A DNA stretch of 64,000 nt from Owenweeksia sp963758205 (GCA_963758205.1 CAVWUM010000002.1:1784661-1848660); one strand, 5' to 3'. Numbered from the stretch's first letter, positions 45,436 to 54,551 are shown. A program made the numbers and translations. Notes: generated by a model not told the origin, from the letters alone.

Positions 45436-46499
45436 GATAAAATTTGATGGTTGGGATAGTATTTTTTGCGAAACCAAAAGGACACCCGAACAAGTAGTAT
45501 AAGTGCCGGTACTTCTACCAATGGCCCGATAACGCCTGCAAAGGCCTGGCCTGAGCTGAGCCCGAAAACTGCAATAGCTACGGCAATGGCCAGTTCAAAG
45601 TTGTTGCCTGATGCCGTAAAGGCAATAGACGCATTTTGAGCATAGGGAGCACCAAAAGCTTTGCTTAATAAAAAGCTAATGATAAACATAAGGCCAAAGT
45701 AAATTACCAGGGGAACAGCGATAAGAAGCACATCAAAGGGTATCTGCACTATTAGTTCTCCCTTTAGGCTAAACATCAATACGATGGTTCCTAAAAGAGC
45801 AATAAGCGTAATTGGCGAAATGGCGGGGATGAATTTTTTTTGATACCAATCTTCACCCTTTAGTTTTACAAAAATCACTCTGCTTAAAAATCCCATTAAA
45901 AATGGGATGCCTAAATATATAACCACACTTTTTGCAACGGCACTCATCGAGATGTCAACCAAGGCACCGTCAATACCAAAATAAGGGGGTAGAATTGTAA
46001 TAAACAGGTAGGCGTAAAAGCTATAAAACAGAACCTGAAAAATACTGTTCAATGCTACCAGGCCAGCGGCATACTCGCGGCTGCCTTCTGCCAACTCATT
46101 CCATACCATTACCATGGCGATGCAGCGTGCCAGCCCAATAAGTATAAGACCTACCATATATTCAGGGTGATCTCCCAGAAATAAAACGGCCAGCCCAAAC
46201 ATGAGTAATGGCCCAATAATCCAATTGAGTACAAGAGAAAGCGAAAGTACCTTTAAATTTTTGAAAACCTTTGGCAACTGTTTGTACTGAACTTTAGCCA
46301 GGGGCGGGTACATCATTAAAATCAGACCTACGGCCAGGGGGATATTGGTGGAGCCTGAGCTGTAATTTTGAATACCCTCGGCCAGCCCGGGCATTACGTT
46401 TCCTAAAAGCACCCCCACCGCCATGGCAGCAAAAATCCATAGGGTGAGGTATCGGTCTAAAAAGCTTAATCTGCGTGGTCTGAAGTTTTGTACCTCCAT
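45432..46499 (-). CDS. acr3: ACR3-family arsenite efflux pump
   Basis: A 355-residue membrane protein with about ten helices and the ACR3 landmarks: FLDRYLTLWIFAAMAVGVLL, LVLNWIIGPLLMFGLA, LIGLARCIAMVMVWN (with the conserved cysteine) and FTASGNNFELAIAVAIAVFG. It exports As(III). It is one base after the arsI stop and overlaps arsC, so arsI-acr3-arsC is one unit. Confidence 0.94.
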   Translation of the reverse strand: MEVQNFRPRRLSFLDRYLTLWIFAAMAVGVLLGNVMPGLAEGIQNYSSGSTNIPLAVGLILMMYPPLAKVQYKQLPKVFKNLKVLSLSLVLNWIIGPLLMFGLAVLFLGDHPEYMVGLILIGLARCIAMVMVWNELAEGSREYAAGLVALNSIFQVLFYSFYAYLFITILPPYFGIDGALVDISMSAVAKSVVIYLGIPFLMGFLSRVIFVKLKGEDWYQKKFIPAISPITLIALLGTIVLMFSLKGELIVQIPFDVLLIAVPLVIYFGLMFIISFLLSKAFGAPYAQNASIAFTASGNNFELAIAVAIAVFGLSSGQAFAGVIGPLVEVPALILLVRVSFWFRKKYYPNHQILS

Positions 46500-46500
46500 T

Positions 46501-47016
46501 TTAGCAGCAATTTGAGTTTGGGGTACAGCATACTTCGGATGTGGCTACCGTTTTACTTTTTGCAGCAAATTTCTCTTGAGTTGTGCAACATGCACTGGCA
46601 TCCTCAGCCTCATATTTAGGGTCATTAAACTCCACATCATTATGGAAATAATACATTTCCCATTGATGTCCATCAGGGTCGGTAGCCCAGAATTTATCCT
46701 GCAGGGCATAGCAGCAGGATACGCCCATTTCTTCTTTACTCACCATACCCAAAGGCTTTAGTGCTTCCAACCTATCGGTTACTTCCTCAAGCGTTTTTAC
46801 CTGAATACCCAGGTGGCCAAAGTTGCTCTGCACCCTGTCTGCATTTTCTAAAAATGAAATTACCAGTGCCGGATTTGGAATTGTGTAGCGGAGATAGCCC
46901 TGTTTAGCCTTATCCGGTTGCTGATTAAAAAAGGCGTTGTAAAATGCCTTTGTTTTTTCAATATCGCTTACGTAAAGTGATACGTGCATGCGGGGGAAGC
47001 TGACGGATGTATTCAT
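46501..47016 (-). CDS. arsI: ArsI/CadI-type C-As lyase (VOC family)
   Basis: A 171-residue VOC protein of the ArsI/CadI group. Probable metal ligands are His11 (MHVSLYVSD), His68 (FGHLGIQV) and Glu120 (HQWEMYYF). The vicinal Cys101-Cys102 (GVSCCYALQ) matches the As(III)-binding pair of ArsI, which demethylates methylarsenite and other organoarsenicals. The C terminus adds more cysteine pairs (SACCTTQ, VCCTPNSNCC). Position ahead of acr3 fits arsenic detoxification. Organoarsenic activity is family-based. Confidence 0.88.
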   Translation of the reverse strand: MNTSVSFPRMHVSLYVSDIEKTKAFYNAFFNQQPDKAKQGYLRYTIPNPALVISFLENADRVQSNFGHLGIQVKTLEEVTDRLEALKPLGMVSKEEMGVSCCYALQDKFWATDPDGHQWEMYYFHNDVEFNDPKYEAEDASACCTTQEKFAAKSKTVATSEVCCTPNSNCC

Positions 47017-47022
47017 TTGTTT

Positions 47023-47041
47023 ATTGCTATTTTACGATTAA
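47023..47041 (-). promoter_or_regulatory. Probable ArsR operator of arsI-acr3-arsC
   Basis: On the plus strand this reads ATTGCTATTTTACGATTAA. It matches the arsR-upstream site at 47457-47475 in 17 of 19 positions. It ends 7 bases from the arsI start codon, so a bound repressor would block that promoter. Confidence 0.6.
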
Positions 47042-47112
47042 TGAGGCTTTATGTATTCAATGATCTTTAGATTCTAGGGCTCGGAATGTTTTTCTACTAC
47101 ATAGTGGGGTGG

Positions 47113-47442
47113 TCAACAACAATCACCATGGTGTGGCAGCTTGTCAAAAAAGCGGGTAAACTGTTGTTGGAGTTTTGCCCATTGTTCAGTATCAATGCAA
47201 TAGCACATGCTGGTGCCTTCTACCGTACCTTTTATCAGGCCAATATTTTTTAACTCTTTTAAATGTTGAGATATGGTAGCCTGGGCAAGCCCAAGCTCCT
47301 GAACAAGGTCACTATTAATACAGGAATTCAGTTTCAGCAGATGCTCTAATATGGCAATACGTGCGGGGTGGCCTAGTACCCTGGCCACTTGCGCCAGTTG
47401 ATTTTGAGTGGTGCTAAAAAGATCGGTGCGTGTAATTCCCAT
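47113..47442 (-). CDS. arsR: ArsR-family metalloregulator
   Basis: A 109-residue ArsR/SmtB winged-helix repressor: VLGHPARIAILEHLLKLN, LVQELGLAQATISQHLKELK (recognition helix), GLIKGTVEGTSM. Arsenite releases such repressors from DNA. The classical ELxVCDL cysteine pair in helix 3 is replaced by NSCINSDL with only Cys41; further cysteines are Cys80, Cys82 (MCYC) and the final Cys108-Cys109, so the binding site is rearranged. ATG at 47442. It is separated from arsI by 96 bp containing a second operator. Confidence 0.92.
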   Translation of the reverse strand: MGITRTDLFSTTQNQLAQVARVLGHPARIAILEHLLKLNSCINSDLVQELGLAQATISQHLKELKNIGLIKGTVEGTSMCYCIDTEQWAKLQQQFTRFFDKLPHHGDCC

Positions 47443-47456
47443 GGATTAATTTATTC

Positions 47457-47475
47457 ATTGCAATATTACGATTAA
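47457..47475 (-). promoter_or_regulatory. Probable ArsR operator of arsR
   Basis: ATTGCAATATTACGATTAA on the plus strand, 15 bases upstream of the arsR ATG and nearly identical to the site before arsI (47023-47041). The shared sequence at two starts of one arsenic locus points to autoregulation and joint control. Confidence 0.6.
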
Positions 47476-47589
47476 AATCCATTCTGTGAACATTTTCGTA
47501 CATCAACTATTGTTAGTGCACGGTTTTTGGTAACGCAAGAATCGCTTCGCACTGGCTGCTAACCTTTAGAAGTATAAATATTTGAACTC

Positions 47590-47811
47590 ATGAGACCGAT
47601 CAATCATAGTTTTTCGATAGACTTACCCGGAGAATTGGATGATACCCAAATAGAATCTGTTTTGCCCACTTTCATTTTTATTAATGAGAAGCAAAACCCG
47701 CAATCCCCCATTGCGGTGGCCCACCAAATACAGGTGGTTGACTGGAACAAATCCAAACTGGAAAACGGTGAGTGGTTTGTTAATTCAAATTGGGTGGTGA
47801 AGGCGTCATAG
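47590..47811 (+). CDS. Small protein of unknown function, 73 residues
   Basis: A 73-residue protein starting MRPINHSFSIDLPGELDD and ending NGEWFVNSNWVVKAS. No domain is recognised and no signal peptide or membrane helix is visible. It is divergent from arsR (147 bp away). The coding frame looks plausible (good codon pattern, clean ATG), but conservation is unknown. Similar short acidic proteins occur in Flavobacteriia; this is only a guess. Confidence 0.55.
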   Translation: MRPINHSFSIDLPGELDDTQIESVLPTFIFINEKQNPQSPIAVAHQIQVVDWNKSKLENGEWFVNSNWVVKAS

Positions 47812-48071
47812 CAATGACTTTATTCATTACAACAGTCAAAAACCCTAAATGTTAGCAGTTTTATTTTCCAGATAGTTCTTGCTTTTTGGCGTATTTGAAA
47901 CAACGATATGTTGATTCAAGACTTGAACGATTGTATTTACCCCATTCAAAGTTTATCGTGTTTCATTAATCCAAATGAAGCGATTCCTTTCATTAACCCC
48001 TTTGTATTTATTAATCACCTAAAAACATTTGCTTTGCAACTTCATTATGTAGCAACCAAGCAAGTAGTAGC

Positions 48072-48617
48072 ATGAAGATATATACTAAAAGGGGCGATAA
48101 AGGCGAAACTTCACTTATAGGCGGTAGCCGGGTAAGTAAAATGCATGTTCGCATTGAGGCCTATGGAACGGTGGATGAACTGAATTCCTTAGTAGGGGTT
48201 ATCCGCGACACGGCCGATTTTAAAGGTGTTGACCAGTTTTTGGTGGATATCCAAAACCTGCTATTTACCATAGGCTCCGAGTTGGCCTCTACACCGGATA
48301 GCAAAATGCAAATACCCAAACTGGAGGAAAACGATATTGAGGTATTGGAAAAGGAAATGGATCGAATGAATGAACATTTACCCGAACTAAAGAATTTTAT
48401 ACTGCCCGGTGGGGATTTGGCAGCTTCGCATTGCCATGTGGCGCGTTGCGTTTGCCGCAGGGCCGAGCGGAGAGTGGTGGCTTTAGCCACCGAGGCTGAG
48501 GTGGATGAAAGAATAATACGCTACCTCAATCGTTTGAGCGATTACCTTTTTACTCTGGCGCGCTATTATACTTATCGGCACAATGGTGTTGAAACTGAGT
48601 GGAAGACAAGGAAATAG
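48072..48617 (+). CDS. Cob(I)yrinic acid a,c-diamide adenosyltransferase (PduO type)
   Basis: A 181-residue PduO-type adenosyltransferase: KIYTKRGDKGETSLIGGSRV (ATP-binding N terminus), EAYGTVDELNSLVGVIRD, LPGGDLAASHCHVARCVCRR and ERIIRYLNRLSDYLFTLARY. It makes adenosylcobalamin from cob(I)alamin. No cobalamin riboswitch is seen in the 260 bp upstream, which hold only a doubtful 55-codon frame overlapping this start. Confidence 0.94.
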   Translation: MKIYTKRGDKGETSLIGGSRVSKMHVRIEAYGTVDELNSLVGVIRDTADFKGVDQFLVDIQNLLFTIGSELASTPDSKMQIPKLEENDIEVLEKEMDRMNEHLPELKNFILPGGDLAASHCHVARCVCRRAERRVVALATEAEVDERIIRYLNRLSDYLFTLARYYTYRHNGVETEWKTRK

Positions 48618-48645
48618 CAATTTATTTAATAAGCAAAAAACAATC

Positions 48646-48675
48646 TTGGAAAAGTGATGTAAAAAATTACTTTTG
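48646..48675 (+). promoter_or_regulatory. Bacteroidota-type promoter
   Basis: TTG (48646-48648) and TACTTTTG (48668-48675) with a 19-base spacer fit the -33/-7 consensus exactly. It lies 24 bases upstream of the DUF2795-like gene start. Confidence 0.65.
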
Positions 48676-48699
48676 CAAAAAATAAACAAGGATATATAT

Positions 48700-48924
48700 A
48701 TGTACTGGACATTAGAACTAGCAAGCTATTTAAGTGATGCCCCCTGGCCTGCCACCAAGGATGAGCTCATTGACTTTTCTATTAGAACCGGTGCCCCTTT
48801 AGAAGTTGTGGAAAACCTCCAGGCAATGGAAGAAGAAGAGGAGGAGATTTACGAAAGTATTGAAGACATCTGGCCCGATTACCCCTCCGAAGAGGATTTT
48901 CTCTGGAACGAAGACGAGTATTAG
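48700..48924 (+). CDS. DUF2795-like acidic small protein
   Basis: A 74-residue protein, MYWTLELASYLSDAPWPATK then ELIDFSIRTGAPLEVVENLQ, followed by a strongly acidic tail (EEEEEEIYESIEDIW). It fits the DUF2795 family, common in Bacteroidota and of unknown function. I chose ATG 48700, since the preceding nine codons are not family-like. A clear promoter lies at 48646-48675 and a terminator at 48956-48985. Confidence 0.85.
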   Translation: MYWTLELASYLSDAPWPATKDELIDFSIRTGAPLEVVENLQAMEEEEEEIYESIEDIWPDYPSEEDFLWNEDEY

Positions 48925-48955
48925 AAGAGTATAGCTTACGCTAAACAGAATAGAT

Positions 48956-48985
48956 AAACCCCTTGCCAATGCCGGCAAGGGGTTT
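48956..48985 (+). terminator. Hairpin terminator
   Basis: AAACCCCTTGCC (48956-48967) pairs perfectly with GGCAAGGGGTTT (48974-48985), followed by a T-rich run, 31 bases after the DUF2795-like stop. Confidence 0.9.
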
Positions 48986-49000
48986 TGTTTTTAAGCCCCA

Positions 49001-49075
49001 GCCCCCTGACCCCCAAAGGGGGAATTTTGAATTCTTGAAAGTAGCAAACCAATCCCCCTTTGGGGGTCAGGGGGC
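49001..49075. repeat. Paired G/C-rich palindromic element
   Basis: GCCCCCTGACCCCCAAAGGG (from 49001; the arm ends at 49023) and its exact reverse complement at 49053-49075 form a perfect 23-nt inverted repeat around 29 bases. Each arm also folds on itself. This is the cleanest copy of the element family seen at 439, 8051 and in ileS. Confidence 0.75.
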
Positions 49076-49082
49076 ATAAAAA

Positions 49083-49112
49083 AATCCGGCCCCTTTTTTC
49101 AGGAGCCGGATT
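49083..49112 (-). terminator. Hairpin terminator of the OmpA-like gene
   Basis: AATCCGGC (49083-49090) pairs with GCCGGATT (49105-49112); on the minus strand it is followed by a run of T. It lies 27 bases after the stop of the OmpA-like gene. Confidence 0.8.
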
Positions 49113-49138
49113 AATAGGTGTGTGATGGTGATTGTTTC

Positions 49139-49978
49139 TTATTTCTTAGAGGCGTCTTTCATGCCATCCTCTACCATACCATAAAACTCATCCAGTTTAG
49201 GTAGTATTACTATACGGGTTCTGCGGTTTGCAGCGCGGCCCTCTTTTGTATCGTTTGAAGATACAGGAACGTAGTAACTGCGACCGGCTGCCGTCATGCG
49301 CTCTGGCTTTACCTTATACTCTTCCTGTAATATGCGCACTATTGATGTAGCACGTTTTACACTAAGGTCCCAGTTATCCTGCAACACAGCATTTTGTATA
49401 GATACGTTATCGGTATGGCCTTCTACCATAATATCCATGTTGGGTTTGTTATTTACCACCTTAGCTACTTTACCCAATACTTCTTTGGCGCTTTCACTTA
49501 CCTGGTAGCTGCCGCTCTTAAACAGTAGTTTATCAGAAATAGAGATAAACACTGCACCTTTTTCAACATTTATCTGGATGTCTTCATCACTCATGTTACC
49601 CAATACACCTTTCAGGCTGGTAACAAGTGCTATGGTTACAGAGTCTTTTTTAGAAAGGGCATCATTAAGGGTTTTTATACGGAGGTCTTTCTCTTTAATG
49701 CTTTCAAGAGATTTCTCCATATTTTCCGCCTCCTTTTTGCTAAGTGTGGCAAGGTTACCCACATTGTTCAGCAATTGGTAGTTTACTCCTTTTAAGTAAT
49801 CTATTTCCTTTTTGCTGTTTTCACGATCATCTAGGCATTCAGCAAGTTTAAGTTTAGCCGTGCTGTAGGCATCTTTGGTTTCCTTATGTTTATCCTGCAG
49901 GGCGGTGTACTTCTTTTTAGAAACACAAGAGCTCATCAGGGCAACAATTAATACAGGGGCAAGAAACACTTTCTTCAT
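49139..49978 (-). CDS. OmpA-family peptidoglycan-binding lipoprotein
   Basis: A 279-residue protein with a lipoprotein signal (LIVALMSSC), a long coiled coil (about 25-120) and a C-terminal OmpA domain: MVEGHTDNVSIQNAV, LSVKRATSIVRILQEE and GRAANRRTRIVILPKL. The conserved Asp and Arg that hold diaminopimelate are present. It anchors the outer membrane to peptidoglycan and is monocistronic with its own terminator. Confidence 0.93.
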   Translation of the reverse strand: MKKVFLAPVLIVALMSSCVSKKKYTALQDKHKETKDAYSTAKLKLAECLDDRENSKKEIDYLKGVNYQLLNNVGNLATLSKKEAENMEKSLESIKEKDLRIKTLNDALSKKDSVTIALVTSLKGVLGNMSDEDIQINVEKGAVFISISDKLLFKSGSYQVSESAKEVLGKVAKVVNNKPNMDIMVEGHTDNVSIQNAVLQDNWDLSVKRATSIVRILQEEYKVKPERMTAAGRSYYVPVSSNDTKEGRAANRRTRIVILPKLDEFYGMVEDGMKDASKK

Positions 49979-50191
49979 TGTAATTGAAATGTGGTTAAAA
50001 AATATTTGTAGTTAGCTTGTCAGTTTTGGGTTAATATGCTCTAAGCATAAAAAACACCGGCAGCGCTTTGTTCAAAAACTTTGCCTAAGGCCAAAATCAC
50101 CTTTAAAAGTCTTTGAGTGCCAATTTTCCCTTTCATTTTGAAAAACCAGCCGGGGCTTGCCCTACTCTTTTGGTGGTAATAAAGGGCTACG

Positions 50192-51058
50192 CTATTCTAT
50201 TATCTCCTTTACGTTTCCGTAGATGGTGGTAGCGAGCTGATCCGTTGGCAGGTCATTACTGTCTGTACCAAACGGATCTTCAATCTCTTCGGCAATAAGC
50301 TCAAGGCTGGCCAGCACATAAAAGCTGAACACCGTTATAAATATTACGGAATACCCCACATCGGTTACAAAACCAAAAGGCATGGAAATGATATACACAA
50401 AAATGAACTTCTTAATAAAAATGTTATAGGTATATGGAATCGGGGTTTTCTTTATCCGCTCACAGGCACCACATATATCTGTAAAGGCGTTAAGGTCCTG
50501 CAACATGGCCAGGTAAGCGGCTTCACTAATATGTTTATTCTGGTAAATCTCCAAAATGCGGTTTTGCATGGCATTGGCCAGGTGGTTGGGCACATGGTTG
50601 CCCACCTTTTGTTTATCCATAAAAGAGGGTAAAAGCAAGGCCAGGTTCTCTTTTGATGCCCCCCTTAGGTGATCTCTCAATATGGTGGCATATAGCCCCA
50701 CCATTTCTTTAAGTTCACTTCTGCGTTGGGCTTCACTCTCCGGCAAAAAGGCATTTATTTTAAGCGCCAGGTTGCGGCTTACATTTACAAGTGCTCCCCA
50801 CTGCTTTCGGCCCTCCCACCAACGGTCGTAAGCCGTATTGGTTCTGAATACCAACAGCAGCGAGAGTACAAAACCCAGTAGCGAATGTACCAGGGTAGTG
50901 GAGGCATACTTTAATTGAAACACCTCAATTTCTACGTAGGCCACTACCGCACTAAAAACGGCTATGGACGCCATAACCCAAAAAAGCGTTCTGAAGGTTT
51001 CCTGCTTATGAAACTTAAAAATTAATCCAAACCAATTTTTGGGATTATATACAACCAT
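50192..51058 (-). CDS. Bestrophin-family channel protein
   Basis: A 288-residue bestrophin (UPF0187/YneE type): LLVFRTNTAYDRWWEGRKQW is the family signature, with SRNLALKINAFL, ACERIKKTPIPYTYNIFIKKF and the late ASLELIAEEIEDPFG. Bacterial members are ion channels, often Na+-permeable. Four membrane segments are visible. It stands alone. Confidence 0.92.
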   Translation of the reverse strand: MVVYNPKNWFGLIFKFHKQETFRTLFWVMASIAVFSAVVAYVEIEVFQLKYASTTLVHSLLGFVLSLLLVFRTNTAYDRWWEGRKQWGALVNVSRNLALKINAFLPESEAQRRSELKEMVGLYATILRDHLRGASKENLALLLPSFMDKQKVGNHVPNHLANAMQNRILEIYQNKHISEAAYLAMLQDLNAFTDICGACERIKKTPIPYTYNIFIKKFIFVYIISMPFGFVTDVGYSVIFITVFSFYVLASLELIAEEIEDPFGTDSNDLPTDQLATTIYGNVKEIIE

Positions 51059-51150
51059 GCGTTTTAATTGAGAGCGGCTAATGTATAAACATTCATATTT
51101 TAAGATGCTTGCGCCAAATAGTCAGTAAACTTCAAAAGGCACGTTTTTAG

Positions 51151-51184
51151 TTTGGAGGATGCGGATTAAATATGGCTAAATTTG
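51151..51184 (+). promoter_or_regulatory. Bacteroidota-type promoter of secA
   Basis: TTTG (51151-51154) and TAAATTTG (51177-51184) with a 22-base spacer match the Bacteroidota pattern, 21 bases before the secA start codon. Confidence 0.55.
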
Positions 51185-51205
51185 CCGCCCCTGTAAACAG
51201 ACATT

Positions 51206-54200
51206 ATGCTTAATAATATTATAGAGAAGCTCTTCGGCTCAAAGAGTGGTAGAGATATAAAGGAACTAAAACCGGTAGTAGATAAGGTAAATGCAGAGTT
51301 TGCCAAGCTTCAGTCCATCAGCAATGATGAGCTTAGAGCAAAAACGGCAGAATTCAGGAAGCGTATAGCGGATAACATAGCTGACCAAACCAATCGCATA
51401 GAAGAAATAAAGGGCAAAATAGAGACCGAGGAAAATATAGAGATGAAAGAAGCTCTATATGTGGAAATAGACGGGCTGGAAGTAGCTGCCCGCGATAAAA
51501 CCGAAGATCTCTTAAAAGAAATTTTACCCGAAGCTTTTGCTGTAGTTAAAGAAACATCAAGGCGTTTTGCTTCTGGCGAGCCGCTAGAGGTAACAGCTTC
51601 ACCTTTTGATATGGAAATTTCCCGCACGTCTGATGCCGTTTCACTAAATGGTGAAAAGGCTATTTGGGCCAATAGTTGGACAGCAGCAGGGGCGCAGATA
51701 AAGTGGGAAATGGTGCACTACGATGTACAGCTTATTGGTGGTACCGCATTGCATAACGGGGCTATTGCAGAGATGGCCACCGGTGAAGGTAAAACCCTTG
51801 TGGCTACCCTGCCCGTTTACCTCAATGCCCTTCCGGGGAAAGGGGTACACCTTGTTACTGTAAACGATTACCTGGCCCGCAGGGACTCGGAATGGATGGC
51901 GCCTATCTTCCAGTTCCACGGACTTTCAATCGATTGTATTGATAAGCACCGCCCAAATTCTGATGAGCGTAAAAAAGCCTACCAGGTCGATATCACCTAT
52001 GGAACCAATAACGAATTTGGCTTTGATTACCTGAGGGACAACATGGCCCGCAGCCCTGAAGATTTGGTGCAGCGCCCGCATAATTACGCCATAGTGGATG
52101 AGGTGGACTCCGTATTAATTGATGACGCCCGTACACCGCTTATTATTTCGGGGCCAACCCCACAGGGCGATAAGCAGGAGTTTGAACAACTTAAGCCACA
52201 TGTAATCCGTCTGGTGGAAGCCCAGAAAACGTTGGTTGCCAAGGAGCTTAAAGATGCCAAGCAATTAATTGCCAGCAGCGATAAAAAGGAAAAAGAAGAG
52301 GGTGCCATAAAGCTACTCCGTGCCCATCGTGGTTTACCAAAAACCAAGGCGCTCATAAAGTTTTTAAGTGAGGATGGTATGCGTACCCTTCTCCAAAAAA
52401 CGGAGAATAACTTTATGGCCGAGCAGATGAAGAACATGCACATTATTGATGATGAGCTGTACTTTACCATAGATGAAAAGCAAAACCAGATTGATCTAAC
52501 CGATAAGGGAATTGACCTGCTCTCCGAAAAAACCGAGCGCGATTTCTTCATTATGCCCGATATCTCCATGGCATTGGCAGAGCTGGAGCAGGATAATCTT
52601 GAAGGCATTGAAAAGGCCGAAAAGAAAGAGGAGTTGATGCGCAACTTCAGTATTAAGAGTGAGCGCATCCACACCATGAACCAACTGCTTAAAGCCTTTG
52701 CCTTGTTTGAAAAAGACACCGAATATGTGGTGATGGACAACAAGGTAAAAATTGTTGATGAGCAAACCGGCCGTATTATGGAAGGCCGTAGATATTCTGA
52801 TGGATTGCACCAGGCCATTGAAGCCAAGGAAAATGTAAAAATTGAGGCGGCCACTCAAACCTATGCTACAGTTACCCTGCAGAATTACTTCAGGATGTAC
52901 AATAAGCTTAGTGGTATGACCGGTACTGCGGAAACTGAGGCGGGTGAGTTTTTTGACATCTACAAACTGGAGGTAACTGTAATACCAACCAACCGCCCGA
53001 TAGCCCGTGATGACCGTCAGGATTTGGTGTATAAAACCAAGCGCGAAAAATACAATGCGGTAATTGAAGAAATAAGTACCCTCGTAAACCAGGGCCGTCC
53101 GGTACTTGTAGGTACCACTTCCGTGGAGATATCTGAACTGCTCGGTAGAGCACTCTCACTACGGAAGATTAAGCACAACGTACTGAACGCCAAACTCCAC
53201 CAGAAGGAGGCCGAGATTGTAGCCGAAGCCGGCCAGCCGGGTACGGTAACCATTGCCACTAACATGGCTGGTAGGGGTACTGATATTAAGCTTACGCCAG
53301 AAAGTAAAGCCGCAGGCGGTTTGGCCATTATCGGTACCGAGCGCCATGATTCACGTAGGGTTGACAGGCAGTTGCGTGGACGTTCCGGTCGCCAGGGAGA
53401 CCCCGGTAGCTCACAGTTCTTTGTATCGTTGGAGGATAACCTTATGCGCCTTTTTAACTCTGAGCGCGTGGCCAAACTGATGGACCGTATGGGTCTTAAG
53501 GAAGGTGAGGTTATTCAGCACAGCATGGTATCCAAATCTATAGAAAGAGCCCAGAAAAAAGTTGAGGAAAACAACTTTGGTAGCCGTAAGCGCCTGTTGG
53601 AGTTTGATGATGTAATGAACTCTCAGCGTGAGGTTATCTACAAACGTAGAAGACACGCCCTATATGGAGAAAGGCTTCAGGTTGATATTGCCAACATGTT
53701 TTATGATACCTGCCAGAGCATAGTGGATGAGAGTCAGCAATCCCGCGACTTTGGAACTTTTCAGCTGGAGCTGATGCGCGTATTTACCATGGAAAGCCCG
53801 GTAACGGAGGAAGAATTCATGAAAATGCCACAGCCTGAGTTAGTGAATAAGGTGTATGAAAGTGCCTTGCACACCTACTCTGATAAAAATGTGCGCATCG
53901 CAAAAATGGCCTTTCCGGTAATTAAAAGTGTTTACCAAAACCAGGAGAATAAATTTGAAAACATTGTGGTGCCATTTACCGATGGCACTAAAGGTCTGCA
54001 GGTGGTAACCAACCTTGAAAAGGCATATACCAGCGAGGGTCGTCAGCTTATCCGTGATTTTGAAAAGAACATCATACTGGCGATGATAGACGATAGCTGG
54101 AAAGAGCACCTCAGGAATATGGATGATTTACGCCAAAGTGTGCAGGGAGCGGTGTATGAGCAAAAAGATCCGCTGCTTATTTACAAGTTTGAAGCCTTTG

Positions 54201-54544
54201 AGCTTTTTAAAGCTATGGTGGATAAGAGTAACAGGGAGATTGCTTCATTTTTATTTAAAGGACAACTGCCCAGCCAGGATACCAGCCAGGTTCAGCAGGC
54301 ACAGGCGCCTAAGCGCACTAATTATGATAACCTGCAAACCTCTCATGAAGATTTATCTGCTGGTGGTGGTGGAGAATCTGCCCCACAGGAAAGACCAAAA
54401 CCACAACCTGTGGTTAAGGAAAAAACCTATGGCCGCAATGATGTGGTAACTATACAGAATATGACCACAGGCGAAAAGAAGGAGATCAAGTATAAAAAGG
54501 CCGAGAGCCTTGTCTCCAGTCGCCAATGGATGATTGTAGAATAA
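51206..54544 (+). CDS. secA: Preprotein translocase ATPase
   Basis: SecA, 1112 residues, drives protein export through SecYEG. Visible: MATGEGKTLVATLPVYLNA (Walker A), VDEVDSVLIDDARTPLIISG (DEAD-like and following motif), TNMAGRGTDIKL and the helicase RQLRGRSGRQGDPG. It is longer than E. coli SecA (901) by an insertion after DDARTPLIISG (about residues 330-420), usual in Bacteroidota. The C terminus lacks the zinc-binding cysteine motif and ends in a basic stretch with KKAESLVSSRQWMIVE. Single gene with its own promoter and terminator. Confidence 0.97.
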   Translation: MLNNIIEKLFGSKSGRDIKELKPVVDKVNAEFAKLQSISNDELRAKTAEFRKRIADNIADQTNRIEEIKGKIETEENIEMKEALYVEIDGLEVAARDKTEDLLKEILPEAFAVVKETSRRFASGEPLEVTASPFDMEISRTSDAVSLNGEKAIWANSWTAAGAQIKWEMVHYDVQLIGGTALHNGAIAEMATGEGKTLVATLPVYLNALPGKGVHLVTVNDYLARRDSEWMAPIFQFHGLSIDCIDKHRPNSDERKKAYQVDITYGTNNEFGFDYLRDNMARSPEDLVQRPHNYAIVDEVDSVLIDDARTPLIISGPTPQGDKQEFEQLKPHVIRLVEAQKTLVAKELKDAKQLIASSDKKEKEEGAIKLLRAHRGLPKTKALIKFLSEDGMRTLLQKTENNFMAEQMKNMHIIDDELYFTIDEKQNQIDLTDKGIDLLSEKTERDFFIMPDISMALAELEQDNLEGIEKAEKKEELMRNFSIKSERIHTMNQLLKAFALFEKDTEYVVMDNKVKIVDEQTGRIMEGRRYSDGLHQAIEAKENVKIEAATQTYATVTLQNYFRMYNKLSGMTGTAETEAGEFFDIYKLEVTVIPTNRPIARDDRQDLVYKTKREKYNAVIEEISTLVNQGRPVLVGTTSVEISELLGRALSLRKIKHNVLNAKLHQKEAEIVAEAGQPGTVTIATNMAGRGTDIKLTPESKAAGGLAIIGTERHDSRRVDRQLRGRSGRQGDPGSSQFFVSLEDNLMRLFNSERVAKLMDRMGLKEGEVIQHSMVSKSIERAQKKVEENNFGSRKRLLEFDDVMNSQREVIYKRRRHALYGERLQVDIANMFYDTCQSIVDESQQSRDFGTFQLELMRVFTMESPVTEEEFMKMPQPELVNKVYESALHTYSDKNVRIAKMAFPVIKSVYQNQENKFENIVVPFTDGTKGLQVVTNLEKAYTSEGRQLIRDFEKNIILAMIDDSWKEHLRNMDDLRQSVQGAVYEQKDPLLIYKFEAFELFKAMVDKSNREIASFLFKGQLPSQDTSQVQQAQAPKRTNYDNLQTSHEDLSAGGGGESAPQERPKPQPVVKEKTYGRNDVVTIQNMTTGEKKEIKYKKAESLVSSRQWMIVE

Positions 54545-54551
54545 GAGTTTG

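Noticed and set aside
47812..48071. Cobalamin riboswitch upstream of the adenosyltransferase gene
   Set aside because: No B12-box-like sequence or long folded leader was recognised.
47908..48075. A 55-codon frame (MLIQDLNDCIYPIQ...) ending in an ATGA overlap with the cobalamin adenosyltransferase gene
   Set aside because: Composition is low-complexity (many Ile, Phe, Asn), no family resemblance, and such overlaps occur by chance; the region could equally be the untranslated leader.
49001..49075. CRISPR-like array
   Set aside because: Only two inverted arms, no regularly spaced direct repeats and no cas genes.
52084..52854. A 256-codon minus-strand frame inside secA
   Set aside because: Ser-rich antisense shadow of a clearly identified SecA region.
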